From assembly GCA_020736575.1 (NCBI GenBank), contig JAGPYM010000003.1:2170001-2234000 (forward strand): 64,000 nt of DNA, read 5' to 3'. Source of the DNA: Thelonectria olida (lineage: Eukaryota > Ascomycota > Sordariomycetes > Hypocreales > Nectriaceae). The notes under the pieces are model-generated. The model worked only from the letters and a program-made list of their open reading frames with translations. It had not been told where the DNA came from and did no database searches. Positions 11,179 through 21,337 of this stretch are shown here, piece after piece (the first letter of the stretch is position 1; each line of letters begins with the position of its first letter). A program made the position numbers and the translations under genes.

Positions 11179-12874
11179 ATGAACTCGGCCACGACGACCA
11201 GCACCGAGGCTGCCAATGGCTCGGTGTCCCGCCGCTCTGGCATCGACGTCACCGAGCGCGAACTGCAAAAGCAAGCCAAAGGGACAAAAGTAGAGCAACC
11301 ACGAAAATCGTCGCGCAAATACCGACACGTTGCCGCAGTGCACCAGAAGACGAGGCCTTCATGTCTCAGCCACGACTCAGACGCAGCTCCCAGCTTCCTG
11401 GGCTTCAGAAATCTCATGGTTATTGTGTTGGGTGAGTTTCAGGTGGCGGCGAGGGGGCGGCGTCATCTATTCGTCATTAACTCTTGGCAGTGGTTGGTAA
11501 CCTACGATTGATGATTGAAAATATTCAAAAGGTATGCTTTTTTGGTGTTTTTCTTTCATGAGGCCGGAACTGCAATAGCTCACATCTCTAGTACGGGGTT
11601 TTGATCTGTTTGAAATGCCACGACTATAGTCGGCAGGACGTCTTCCTTGGTCTCTCGCTCTACTTTCTCATCCCATGCCATCTCATTGCCGCATATTTGA
11701 TCGAGCTCGCTGCTGCCCAACAGGCGCGAGGATCCATCCAGAGAATCAAGCAAGGCCCTACCGGAACTTCTGAACGAGAGCGCAAGAAATTCCACTCCAC
11801 TTGGGTCGTCGTTGCCTGGGCGCACGCTCTTAACATCACGCTCGCTTTGACCATCACGACTCTAGTCGTCTATTTCAAGGTTCACCATCCCCTTATTGGT
11901 ACCTTGACTGAAATGCACGCCATTGTTGTTTGGCTCAAAACTGCTTCGTATGCCTTCACAAACCGCGATCTCCGCCATGCCTATCTCCATCCTGTTGCGG
12001 GAGAACGCGAGCTTGTCCCCAAAATCTATGAGCAATGCCCCTACCCACAGAATATCACGTTGGGAAACCTGATTTACTTCTGGTGGGCTCCTACCCTGGT
12101 TTACCAGCCTGTCTATCCTCGGACCGACAAGATTCGCTGGAGTTTCGTCTTCAAGAGACTGGGAGAAATCTGCTGCCTCAGCGCTTTCATCTGGGTCGCA
12201 AGCGCTCAGTATGCCGCCCCCGTGCTACGAAATTCGCTTGACAAGATCGCTTCTTTGGACATCATGTCGATTCTAGAGCGACTTATGAAGCTCTCCACAA
12301 TCTCGCTCGTCATCTGGCTCGCTGGCTTCTTTGCTTTGTTCCAGTCTTTTCTCAATGCACTAGCAGAAGTCCTGAGGTTTGGCGACAGGTCATTCTATGA
12401 TGACTGGTGGAACAGCGAGAGTTTAGGCCAATACTGGAGAACCTGGAACAAGCCTGTCTACACCTATTTCAAGCGTCATGTGTATATGCCCATGGTCGGA
12501 CGCGGTTGGAGTCCTCAAGCTGCCAGCTTGGCAGTGTTTTTCGTATCTGCCGTTCTTCACGAGATCCTCGTTGGCGTTCCAACTCATAACATCATCGGTA
12601 AGTCACATTCATCGGAACTCGCCGCGTGCGTTCAAAACTCATGATCTTAGGCGTTGCTTTCCTTGGAATGTTCCTCCAGCTCCCGCTCATTGCCTTGACC
12701 AAGCCTTTAGAGAAGATGGAATACGGCAACACTGGCAAGTTGATTGGAAATATTATATTCTGGGTATCTTTCACCATATTTGGGCAACCATTCGCCGCTT
12801 TGATGTATTTCTATGCTTGGCAGGCCAAGTATGGCAGTGTTAGCAAACTTATGTCGCCAGTTGCTGGCCGATAG
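11179..12874 (+). CDS. DGAT1: diacylglycerol O-acyltransferase 1-like (MBOAT family, 4 exons)
   Basis: Exons 11179-11431, 11491-11531 (41 nt), 11592-12597 and 12651-12874 join in phase to 507 residues. Introns have GTGAGT, GTATGC and GTAAGT donors. The soluble N-terminus is followed by FLGFRNLMVIVLVVGNLRLMIEN and the KYG motif typical of DGAT1. Several membrane helices follow, then YPQNITLGNLIYFWWAPT, the family FYxDWWN motif (FYDDWWN) and an MBOAT catalytic His in SAVLHEILVGVP. DGAT1 in the ER joins acyl-CoA to diacylglycerol to make triacylglycerol for lipid droplets. Sterol acyltransferases (Are1/2) share FYxDWWN but not the LRLxxEN-KYG block, so I prefer DGAT1. Without the 41-nt exon 2 the reading frame breaks. 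Confidence 0.9.
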
Positions 12875-13066
12875 AAACGTCTAGGGACCGGAGCTTTTGA
12901 AAAGTCGAACCAACGAATAGAACTTGTTTCATGTCTGATATAAAATTCATTATTATTTGCCTACCATTAGCCTATACCCAAGAGGTTCCGACTGTTATCA
13001 TGTGCCCCTCACAACTTAAAAAGCAATGCCTCTGGACGAGGCTGGATCCGGATTCTCAAGTTTCAT

Positions 13067-13927
13067 CTACAGAATGAAAGGCATTCTTGTGCCAACCCTC
13101 TTCCGGTATTCGACATAGTCATCCTTGAAGAACTCGACCAGTTTGGCTTCCTCGTGCCTTATCCTCCTGCTAAAGAACATCCAGAGAACAGCGGTATATC
13201 CAACAAAACACAGGACGTTCCCCAGCACTAGCTGTGTTCCCAGTCCCCAGTAGAAGAACCCAAAGTAGCTGGGGTGTCTGAAAAGAGAGTAGATACCCGT
13301 AGTCACCAGTGAGTGAGAGTCGGCCTTCTTTGTCTGGACCATATGGTTGAAGCTTTTACCAGCGTGGAGCATGGCAGCAGAACGGACGACCTGGCCGACA
13401 ATAGTAAAGAAGAAGCCAAGACCAAGCAGCCACGGGCCTAGGCCGAAGGGCGCCCAGGTGCGGTTTGGGAAGAAAATGCTAACGACTGTGCACTCGAGAA
13501 AGGCAGCCGAGTGGGCGATGGCATAGGACGGCCAGTTCGCTGTCAATAGGAAGCTGTCGACCTTGGCCACGAGCGTGTTCTTCTCAGCCGTGGTCCAGAA
13601 CTCGAGGAAGTGAAAGGCCGAAAGGGCGAAGAGGAAGAAGGGCACACGCCAGATGGGACTAGTGGTCAAGGCCAGGATGGCCACCATGGCGATGGCGCTA
13701 GACGCGAGGGCGATGCCCAAACAGAAAGCTCTGAGGGCGATGCCGGAGAGGGACTTGGGCTGGCCTGGGAAGAAGGGCTTCATGGAGTAGATGTCGACCA
13801 AGGCTGGCGGCTCAGAGTCGTCAGAGGACGGGTAGTCGGTGGTTGCTGGCGCTGCATGGTGCGCGGCAGCGGGGTTGAAGTGGGAGTTGAGGCCGCGGCC
13901 GGCGGCGGTGACTCGAGGTTCGGCCAT
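13067..13927 (-). CDS. STE14: protein-S-isoprenylcysteine O-methyltransferase (Ste14/ICMT)
   Basis: Single-exon gene of 286 codons with at least five hydrophobic segments. The C-terminal half has the ICMT signature: a LVTTGIYSLFRHPSYFGFF block that binds S-adenosylmethionine, then an LGN motif, and the charged end RRIRHEEAKLVEFFKDDYVEYRKRV before PFIL. ICMT in the ER methylates the carboxyl group of the farnesylated or geranylgeranylated cysteine of CaaX proteins such as Ras, Rho GTPases and a-factor-type pheromones. The start at 13927 is the only ATG giving the full hydrophilic N-terminus before the first helix. It converges on the acyltransferase gene, with under 200 bp between stops. Confidence 0.95.
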   Translation of the reverse strand: MAEPRVTAAGRGLNSHFNPAAAHHAAPATTDYPSSDDSEPPALVDIYSMKPFFPGQPKSLSGIALRAFCLGIALASSAIAMVAILALTTSPIWRVPFFLFALSAFHFLEFWTTAEKNTLVAKVDSFLLTANWPSYAIAHSAAFLECTVVSIFFPNRTWAPFGLGPWLLGLGFFFTIVGQVVRSAAMLHAGKSFNHMVQTKKADSHSLVTTGIYSLFRHPSYFGFFYWGLGTQLVLGNVLCFVGYTAVLWMFFSRRIRHEEAKLVEFFKDDYVEYRKRVGTRMPFIL

Positions 13928-15110
13928 GATTGAGCAATTAGGCCAAAGAAAAGATTATTTGGGTGATTAAAATTTGAGACGAGTTGAGTAAAATCGGCAA
14001 GAGTCTGAGGCGACGGGAGCTTCTCGATGCCACCTAAGCGAGCTTCGAGGTCGTTCACTCAGGAGAAGGAAGGGAAACCAGGATGGAAGCGATCAGGGAG
14101 GGTAAGAAGAGGGGAAGTTAAGAAAAGCGGGAAATAAAGAAAGATCAGAAGAAATTATGAGTGGTGTCAAGGTGGCGGGCTTTCCATTGTCCCTCCCCTT
14201 GGATGAAGCGTCGTCGAATTTGATTGTGACGAGGAGAACAATACAAGGCCGACTTATCGAGGCGGGTCTTGGAGGTAGGTTGCTTTTTGGCGGGTCTAAG
14301 TATTCGCATGTACCATCTGCCGGTTGAGTGGGCGCTGAGGTTAGCGCGAGGTTTCGGTATCTCTCAAACAAACAGTGGAAAATCAAGAAAGGAATTCAAG
14401 AAAAATGGTAGAAATAATACCAAATTCAAGAGAAAAGAAGAAGAAAAACGGTCGTTTCATTTGGAGCTGCTCTCTGATGGTAGCCTTCCCACCAAGCTGC
14501 ATCATTCCACCAGGTGTGTGTCCTCGGCTCCTTGCAGAGGCGTCGCCTATTATTCTTCTCAAGCTATAAGGGGGCATATTGTTCTGATATCTGCATTTAC
14601 CGCAGTGTGGTCTAAGTTCCCGGTTTGCGTACCCCCTAAGCCTCGATCCTTGTTCCTTTGAAACTATTCCTATCCCTACACATATCTACTATGACAGTTG
14701 AAAAGTCTGGCACCACCCCACATACAACATTCAAGTGTGAGGTTAGAAGTGATGGCAAGGAGTGATGGCTTGTGGCTATACCTTCACAAATTGAAGTTTA
14801 GCATGAATACAAGAGTGAATCCTCACTTGTTGGTCGATCCACCGTGGTTGCCAAAGAAGGAACTGGGAATGAGGCCGCAGCCACATCAAAAAGCCCATTC
14901 TACCTAATTGATTTACTTGAAACAGCACATCTTAAGCCGAAGCAGTTGCAGTTGTAAGTATTCCAGAATCCAGCCCAAGCCGTTGCGCCATCGCTCCAGA
15001 AACAAACGCCAACACCAAAGACACGCAGACTGGCTTCAAAATGGCCCGGTCCAAAGAGATGGGAACGTTTGCCATTTGCGCGAGTCCTTTTTTGCATCCA
15101 ATCCACTCTT
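13928..15110. other. intergenic region upstream of STE14
   Basis: About 1.2 kb; the left part is the STE14 promoter and leader, the right part the 3' region of the TMEM170-like gene. Frames of up to 130 codons occur but show no domain or consistent coding character. No RNA gene was recognised. Confidence 0.5.
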
Positions 15111-15586
15111 CTAAAGTGCGCCTTGTATCGAGAATGACGAGATGATCAACACGAGAACGTTGATGAAACCCCAAGTGCAAGGAATCCACGTGTTCATCTC
15201 ATAGTATCCAGCACTGTAAACAGCTCCCAACCTAAGCAGACGTTAGACATATTTCAAGAATTGCCTAGCCGCACTCACAATAAACCAACGACGCTACCTG
15301 CCATGACAGCCTCGACACCCGCCATGACGAGGTAGACGACCGGCACCGCCCAGAGATATTTCCAGGACGACTTCTTCGAACCATGAGTGAACCAGGCGGT
15401 CAGCACCGCACCCATGTGGAATACGGCGTAGAGAAGGAGCGTCCATATCAGAGTAAAGCGCCACACGTCGAGGACATAGAAGAGTGTGTATCGCTTGTCC
15501 GAGGTGGTGTCATATAGTGTGTCGACGTTTAGGGACGGGAAACGCGGTGTTTGGTAGCTCTCTGGAGGATTGTTAGGGTAGACCAT
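15111..15586 (-). CDS. TMEM170-family integral membrane protein (2 coding exons)
   Basis: Exons 15586-15279 and 15231-15111 join in phase (GTGAGT...CTTAG intron) to 142 residues. Three to four hydrophobic helices are visible: TLFYVLDVWRFTLIWTLLLY, the YLWAVPVVYLVMAGVEAVMAG segment with a conserved-looking Gly/Ala face, and a C-terminal FINVLVLIISSF. Length and the Tyr/Trp-rich first helix match the TMEM170 family, which shapes ER and nuclear-envelope membranes in animals; the fungal role is not known. The ATG at 15586 directly follows a good 3' splice site. A frame upstream (15853-15644) ends in a GTATGT donor that would extend the protein with an NININVQSPHDGT segment, but it has no ATG before an in-frame stop, so the N-terminus is uncertain. 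Confidence 0.75.
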
Positions 15587-15960
15587 CTGCAAGAAGATCG
15601 ATTAGCTGTTATGCTGACTCCCAAAGTAGCGATATTCACATACCGTGCCATCATGAGGAGACTGGACGTTGATGTTGATGTTACCAACGCAAGCCTTGTT
15701 GCGACAGCGATGGGGGCGGTGATGGATTAATTGGCGACAGGGGGTAGCTACCAGTGGAGTGCTGGGGTCCGGGGTCTCCGGGAGCGCCTTCCCGGCGCAG
15801 CCTGTCGGAGCCTCGGCAAAAGCTCGTGAAATCGCCGACAACCAACCACGGCATCAATCCCGAGAGCTTCAGCTTCCTCTCAACATAATAATTAATCACC
15901 CCCCATCCAAGTTCGCGACACCCACCACTCGATTGCAATTGCAGCTGCAAACGAGTCGCC
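15587..15960. promoter_or_regulatory. short divergent promoter TMEM170-like / PEX8-like
   Basis: Fewer than 375 bases separate the first sure codon of the TMEM170-like gene from the ATG at 15961. A probable 57-nt 5' intron of the minus-strand gene occupies 15587-15643. The rest must hold both promoters and leaders. An ATTAATTA-like AT-rich stretch lies near 15886-15896. Confidence 0.45.
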
Positions 15961-18024
15961 ATGTCCTCCTCCGAAAGACTCCTCAACACTGTCCTGCAGC
16001 ACTATCAGGACGTACATGATGCGACCAAGACGGAGCAGATCCTCGGATCGACTGTCCATCTCCTCACCGAGCTCTCCAACCCCCTAAACCTCGGCGTCCT
16101 CACGTCGCAACTGTTGACAGCCCCGGCGATATGGCAACTATCCGGCGGAGTTAGAAACTCGGTACGGGTCATGAGCATATACAACAGCGCCGCGACGCGT
16201 ATTCACAATTACGAAGCTGCGTGGAGGGATGACAAGAGCAAACCACACGAAGGAGGCGGGCTACGATGCGAAGAATGGACGAGATCGGTTGTGAAGGGAG
16301 CGGATGATCGATCAAGGCGATGGCAACATCTTCTCGTTCTTACAGGAGTCCTCATGGGAATGGAGGGGAATGAAAGACGGTCCCTATCGCGAAGCCTGAG
16401 AAATACCTTGGGGACCGCAGTTGTCACAGCCGCGAACCTGGCCTTGGAAACACAACTAGCGGATGGACCTATCGCGGGCGCGTCTATTGTCATAGCCCTG
16501 AACTACGCCTTTCCCCTGCTCTCTGACTATCACAAGTCTCTCCTCAACTGCAACGCGTTGCTGCCGTTGGCTGTCTGGGCCATTACTGCCGAGGAGGGCT
16601 TCTGCGACGGACAGTTCCTCGTAGCCATCGGCGCCGAAGTCGCCGAGTCTCCTGCTCATCAACTCGCCTGGTCTACCATGACACCTTCGTTCCGACACCT
16701 TCAGGAGCTGGAGAAGCGCCCTATCATGGCAAATATGGGCCCTCTTTCCAAACTCACAGGATTCGTTGTGCAGCATACCCCTGACACTCGAGTCGTGCTT
16801 CATGCCCAGGACGCGCTCCTTGAGTTCACTCGCAAGGTCCTAGACGCCTGGTCCAAGAACAGACTGAGTGACATCGACCCAGCAGTCGAGCAGACGGCTC
16901 TCACCCCTGAGACTCTGAGGAGCACATGGCGGACGTTGTGGGCCCTCCTCAAGAACCTGATGTTCGGAGTTGTTGCATTGCTCCAAGCTATTGTGTCCCG
17001 AAGTCTACTTGATCCATTGATGCTGAGCGACGCGGTTGCTCCCGCGATTGCCGCCAAGTCACTACATATCCTACGGAACCTCTATTTCATCTCATCTCGC
17101 AATAGCAACAGTGCTTTCCAGGTGTATGCCTTCACATATCTTACCTCAATCGATGTCATCTCGAGAAACGCTCCCGTGGCCTACTCGTTTCTCCATGTAA
17201 CACGTCCTGCAGAGAATGGTCCCGTCTCCACGACACATCTGCAGAGAACCTTGGACCTGTTCTACTTGAACTTGGCAGAGCACCTCCCTTTGACCTTATC
17301 AACGGAGGCTTGCGAAGCCCTGATTATCAAGCCAGCAACAGCATACATCTCACACGAGGGCACCATGACTCCGTCCATGGTTGATCTTTTCGAGGCCGCT
17401 CATAGCGCGATTCTGTCCACTCTCTCGTGTCCACAACACAGCCCTCTTACCATCCAAATTACCCCCTTCTACGTTGTCAAACTTTTTGAGTCGTTCCCTC
17501 TGCAGATTTCAGCTCGGCAATTCCGGGTGGCTTTCAAAACGGTTATGCAGATTGTATCGCCTCCGTTCCCCATTGCAGACATGGAGCCTCAGTTCTCAGA
17601 GACACTTTTGGAGATACTGCGGTCAAACATTGCAACTGCGCCCGGAAACCCCCTTCCTCCCACACCGGATGCACTATCAAGGGCAGGTTCCTCGGCGCAA
17701 GACGAAGATGGACCCTTGTCTCATCAGAGCTCGTTGACACTGGCATTGGTTGACTCTTTACCATTCCTACCCCTTCCTCTGGTGGAGGAATGGCTTACCA
17801 TTGCTGCTCAAGCGCTGAACGAAATCGAAGACCCGATGCTACGAGAACCTGTCAAGAAGAGGTTCCTGGAGATCCTCGTGAGTGGGGAAATGGACGTGGA
17901 ACGAGCAGCCATCGGCGTAGCCTGGTGGGGAACTCACGGGGGCCGGGACATGGTGTATTCTGGAGCAGCTCAGGACGCCATGATGAGCGGAGCTCTTGGA
18001 GTCGACCGAACCAGCAAGCTCTGA
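15961..18024 (+). CDS. PEX8: peroxisomal matrix-side import peroxin, Pex8-like, with C-terminal SKL
   Basis: Single-exon gene of 687 codons in a CGCCATGTCC start context. The sequence is mostly alpha-helical and soluble, with no convincing transmembrane helix, and ends in SKL, a canonical type 1 peroxisomal targeting signal. Near the N-terminus RLLNTVLQH almost fits a type 2 signal (R/K-L-x5-H/Q-L/A). A large intraperoxisomal protein of 600-700 residues with both signals is the hallmark of Pex8, which links the docking and RING complexes during matrix protein import. I see no catalytic motif. The assignment rests on length, soluble helical character and SKL; another PTS1 protein of unknown function is the alternative. 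Confidence 0.6.
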   Translation: MSSSERLLNTVLQHYQDVHDATKTEQILGSTVHLLTELSNPLNLGVLTSQLLTAPAIWQLSGGVRNSVRVMSIYNSAATRIHNYEAAWRDDKSKPHEGGGLRCEEWTRSVVKGADDRSRRWQHLLVLTGVLMGMEGNERRSLSRSLRNTLGTAVVTAANLALETQLADGPIAGASIVIALNYAFPLLSDYHKSLLNCNALLPLAVWAITAEEGFCDGQFLVAIGAEVAESPAHQLAWSTMTPSFRHLQELEKRPIMANMGPLSKLTGFVVQHTPDTRVVLHAQDALLEFTRKVLDAWSKNRLSDIDPAVEQTALTPETLRSTWRTLWALLKNLMFGVVALLQAIVSRSLLDPLMLSDAVAPAIAAKSLHILRNLYFISSRNSNSAFQVYAFTYLTSIDVISRNAPVAYSFLHVTRPAENGPVSTTHLQRTLDLFYLNLAEHLPLTLSTEACEALIIKPATAYISHEGTMTPSMVDLFEAAHSAILSTLSCPQHSPLTIQITPFYVVKLFESFPLQISARQFRVAFKTVMQIVSPPFPIADMEPQFSETLLEILRSNIATAPGNPLPPTPDALSRAGSSAQDEDGPLSHQSSLTLALVDSLPFLPLPLVEEWLTIAAQALNEIEDPMLREPVKKRFLEILVSGEMDVERAAIGVAWWGTHGGRDMVYSGAAQDAMMSGALGVDRTSKL

Positions 18025-20129
18025 GCTTCAGGCACAGTCAGCTACCTGACAGCCAAGCTTTCTCTCACAACAAGCTAAGGTCGCCAAGCCAAGCCGTCAA
18101 TACGGCATGCCATTCTTACCTCGACGTCGTCGTGGCACGGCAGTGTTACGCAGATTTCTTAAACCATCAGGGTCTTGATGATTCCACACCGCTTGGATGG
18201 GAGCTCTGCTAGTACATATATGTTCTCGCACCCAGTTTCACGGGGGTAGGCGAGCTAGAAGATGACACGGGTGATGGTATTCGACAGAAGTGGTTCCTGT
18301 AGTACAGGACAATCACATGGCTTCCAAGTCATCGTGAGGTCAGGGGCGGTCAGGCAAGACGATTCACGGCAGTGACATTCATGCAAGGGATTGATGGACT
18401 GCCAGCTCGGGCGACGAAACAGCGACCCAGTCGACGTGTACCGGCTCAACTGGCTGGTCGTGTTTCGGCTTGGCGGGAATCCCGAGAGATGGCGGGCGTT
18501 TGTATCGACGGACCTGCAACAGGCGCACGTGCGACGATGGGGATCGCAAGAGGACGAGCTAGAGCAGACATATCACGCAAGTAGCGCGTGGAGGAGGAGG
18601 GGAACCAACAGAGACATGAATCCAAGACATGACTGCGGTTAGAGGGAGGGCGGGAGAGAGAGGGATGAGCAAGAATGCCCATCAACCCCGCCATCCGGAC
18701 TAGAGCCAAGAAGAGGAGAGGGCCGAGTTGTTTGCATCGTGACAGCTCGGCTGGGGGCGTTGCGTCGTCGGTGGTTGACAGAACGATTAGAAGGCCATGT
18801 CGTTCTCAGGCTTCAGCACACCAAGGATACATAGTCAGCCCACCTTGTCTAATGCTTTGTTGCTATTCATTCACTTTGCTTCTTTCAGCCCCTCTCATAT
18901 CAACCCCTCTCGCTCTCTCCATCTCATCTTGCACAGCCCACATCCATCAGCTCGGCCGGGTTCTCAAAAGATGGAGCCTCCATCAACCGGACCCTGTCAA
19001 GCTGGCTCTCTGCTGGGCTGGACCGCTGGCCCTTTGTGTTTCCGGTATAGCGCCGCCTAGATCACCACTAATGCACCTCTCAGGCCGATCGGCTACGGAT
19101 CGTCTGCGCTTTTACCCCGCCGTTCTCTTTTCTTCGACAGCTCGCTCCTCCCTGCCAACTGCACTGCTCAGCTCGCTCCCATCCTCAAGCACCACGACGA
19201 CGCTCGCCATCGGGCCAATTGGCCATGTCCAAGCTCATCACCCCGGAGACAGATGACGACTTTTGTCGCAGAGTTTCCGACCACGGCGCACCGTGGAGCT
19301 TGGGGGGGAGGGGTAGCACTGTGCATGCCGGGACAGTCCGATACCAGGGAAATTGACGTCTTCTAGCCCAACCTGTTTTCTGCTTGACGGCAGCACAGAG
19401 GCAAAGTGGAAGCCCATGTTGTGTCGCTTGCCTTGCCTTGTCTTGTCTTGGCCTGCTCTACCGGTACTCTGCTCAGCTTCGCTCTCAGCTTCGTCCCTGT
19501 TTGTTGCAAGCTTTCCTTGCTTGCGTTCTAACCCGGATACGACCCTGTGCTCCGTTTCCCTGTTGTTCCGTGGACGTGGAGGGGCCCGCCATCATGGCAT
19601 CCCCGCGACGGTGCCTCCGAGACCATCCCATCACCACTTCGCCCGCACCAGCCGTGTGGGACGCTGCGTCCAAAGAGGGCTGTACTCCGGCCACAATCAT
19701 GTTTGCAACCAACTTGGGGGACCGGGCCGCCATGTCCCCCCTCGCGTCGTGCGTTTCCACTTGCAGCGTCCTGCCTCAGCTCTGCATGCCCACATGGAAT
19801 GCCCACCCTTGCGTCTTTCTTGCTGGTCCCCATGACACCGTCGCACGTCATTCCCCTCCATGGGGCTGCCGTGGCGTGCCATGGTGAGAGTGAACTGTTG
19901 GTCCGCCGATCCACTGCCAGATGGACCTAGATGGTTGATCTAGCAGAGTGCCGGAACATGAGGGAGACGTACAGCCCTGTGCCGTCATAGGGGTAACTCT
20001 TGGGCATATATCTATTACCTCCAATTCCCCTCTCCTATACCCTCTCTCTCCTCATCATCTTCATTCAATCCCATCCTCCCAAGCTTCAGCTCTATACCAC
20101 ACTCAACCAACCCACTCACATCTTTCACC
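18025..20129. other. 2.1 kb intergenic region upstream of the SYG-repeat gene
   Basis: It contains no supportable gene. Overlapping frames of 90-190 codons occur in several phases between 18675 and 19930 and look like chance in C/T-rich DNA. A G-rich run near 19304-19315 contains AGGGG, the yeast stress-response element core, but one match is weak evidence. The right end is the promoter of the SYG-repeat gene. Confidence 0.5.
20005..20012 (+). promoter_or_regulatory. TATA-like element of the SYG-repeat gene
   Basis: CATATATC lies about 120 bp before the ATG at 20130 and is followed by a C/T-rich leader. The placement suits a core promoter of a strongly expressed gene. Confidence 0.35.
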
Positions 20130-21050
20130 ATGTCTTACCGTGACAACGACAACGACAACAGCTACGTAAGCTCTCCCCAGTCTCTGTACCCTCCCATCTC
20201 CACTACTAACAGTTCTCATCAGGGCTCGTCTAACCGCAGCGGCAACAACGACTCGTATGGATCCGGCAACAACGACAGCTACGGAAGCTCCAACCGCCGT
20301 GACGACAACGACTCGTACGGCTCTAGCCGTCGGGACAATGACAATGACGACTCCTATGGCTCCAAGAAGTCGTCCTCCGGTAACTACGGCGGCTCAGACA
20401 GCTACGGAAGCTCCAACCGCGACGATGACAACTCGTACGGCTCTAGCCGTCGGGACAAAGACAACGACGATTCCTACGGATCCAAGAAGTCGTCCTCTGG
20501 CAACTACGGTGGCTCAGACAGCTACGGAAGCTCCAACCGCAACGATGACAACAACGACTCCTATGGCTCCAAGAAGTCCTCCTCTGGCAGCTACGGCGCT
20601 TCTGACAGCTACGGAAGCTCCAACCGGGATGACGACAACAACGACTCCTATGGCTCCAAGAAGTCATCCTCTGGCAGCTACGGCGCTTCTGACAGCTACG
20701 GAAGCTCCAACCGCAACGACAACGAGGATTCCTATGGTTCCAAGAAATCGTCCTCCGGCAGCTACGGCTCAGACAGCTACGGAAGCTCTAAGCGCGACGA
20801 TGACAACAATGACTCCTATGGTTCCAAGAAGTCGTCCTCCGGCAGCTACGGCTCAGACAGCTACGGAAGCTCTAAGCGCGACGACGATAACTCGTATGGC
20901 TCGTCTGGCAATGATTCATACGGCAGCTCATCCAACAAGAACGATACTTTGAAGGACAAGCTCATCGACAAGGCTGGTGACATCCTCAGCAACAAGTTTG
21001 GTGGCGGTCGCAACGACGACAACAACCGACGTGGTAACGACGATTACTAA
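20130..21050 (+). CDS. SYG-repeat, intrinsically disordered hydrophilic protein (2 exons)
   Basis: Exons 20130-20165 and 20223-21050 join to 287 residues; the intron has a GTAAGC donor, a CTAAC branch site and a CAG acceptor. I do not recognise a named family. The protein is almost entirely Ser, Tyr, Gly, Asp, Asn, Arg and Lys. It has six copies of DSYGSKKSSSG within units of about 28 residues, separated by DSYGSSNRDDDN-type spacers. The last 45 residues differ: an amphipathic DTLKDKLIDKAGDILSNKF segment and a Gly/Arg/Asn end. Such sequence is expected to be disordered. SYG-rich tracts in other proteins drive condensation, and hydrophilic fungal proteins of this kind are often stress-induced; both roles are inference. 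The intron is 57 nt with no stop in frame, so a retained form of 306 residues is possible. Confidence 0.85.
   Translation: MSYRDNDNDNSYVSSPQSLYPPISTTNSSHQGSSNRSGNNDSYGSGNNDSYGSSNRRDDNDSYGSSRRDNDNDDSYGSKKSSSGNYGGSDSYGSSNRDDDNSYGSSRRDKDNDDSYGSKKSSSGNYGGSDSYGSSNRNDDNNDSYGSKKSSSGSYGASDSYGSSNRDDDNNDSYGSKKSSSGSYGASDSYGSSNRNDNEDSYGSKKSSSGSYGSDSYGSSKRDDDNNDSYGSKKSSSGSYGSDSYGSSKRDDDNSYGSSGNDSYGSSSNKNDTLKDKLIDKAGDILSNKFGGGRNDDNNRRGNDDY
20347..20895 (+). repeat. coding tandem repeat, about 80-100 bp units, six copies
   Basis: Degenerate direct repeats inside the SYG-repeat gene encode DSYGSKKSSSGxYG followed by DSYGSSxRDDDN. The first two units carry an extra SYGSSRRD segment and the last two lack one residue before SDSYGSS. 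The third and fourth units are nearly identical in DNA, which points to recent unit duplication. Confidence 0.85.
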
Positions 21051-21337
21051 GTCGAGAATGACTTCACGATGGAATAAATGTAGCGGCGTTGAATTACTTA
21101 GGTTACTGGATGGAATAGTACTGCCAACTAATTCGGTTTGACAATGTCTGCTTGTGTCAGTCTCGGTTGTTGCACCGTTCTTTCATGTGATGTGATGAAT
21201 GAATGCAAAACCATAATTCTGAATTTGCGTGAATGGATTCCATGTGCTACGCGCCTCTTTCGTCTTGTTAACTATCTCAAATCATCTGCTAAGGCACGTC
21301 ATCATCGTCATCATAATTCTATTTGCCATCCATCTCT

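Noticed and set aside
18675..19930. Series of 90-193 codon frames before the SYG-repeat gene
   Set aside because: Many phases are open at once on both strands because the DNA is C/T-rich; none is better than the others.
20347..20895. CRISPR-like array
   Set aside because: The regular repeats are in-frame coding units of the SYG protein, and the genome is eukaryotic.
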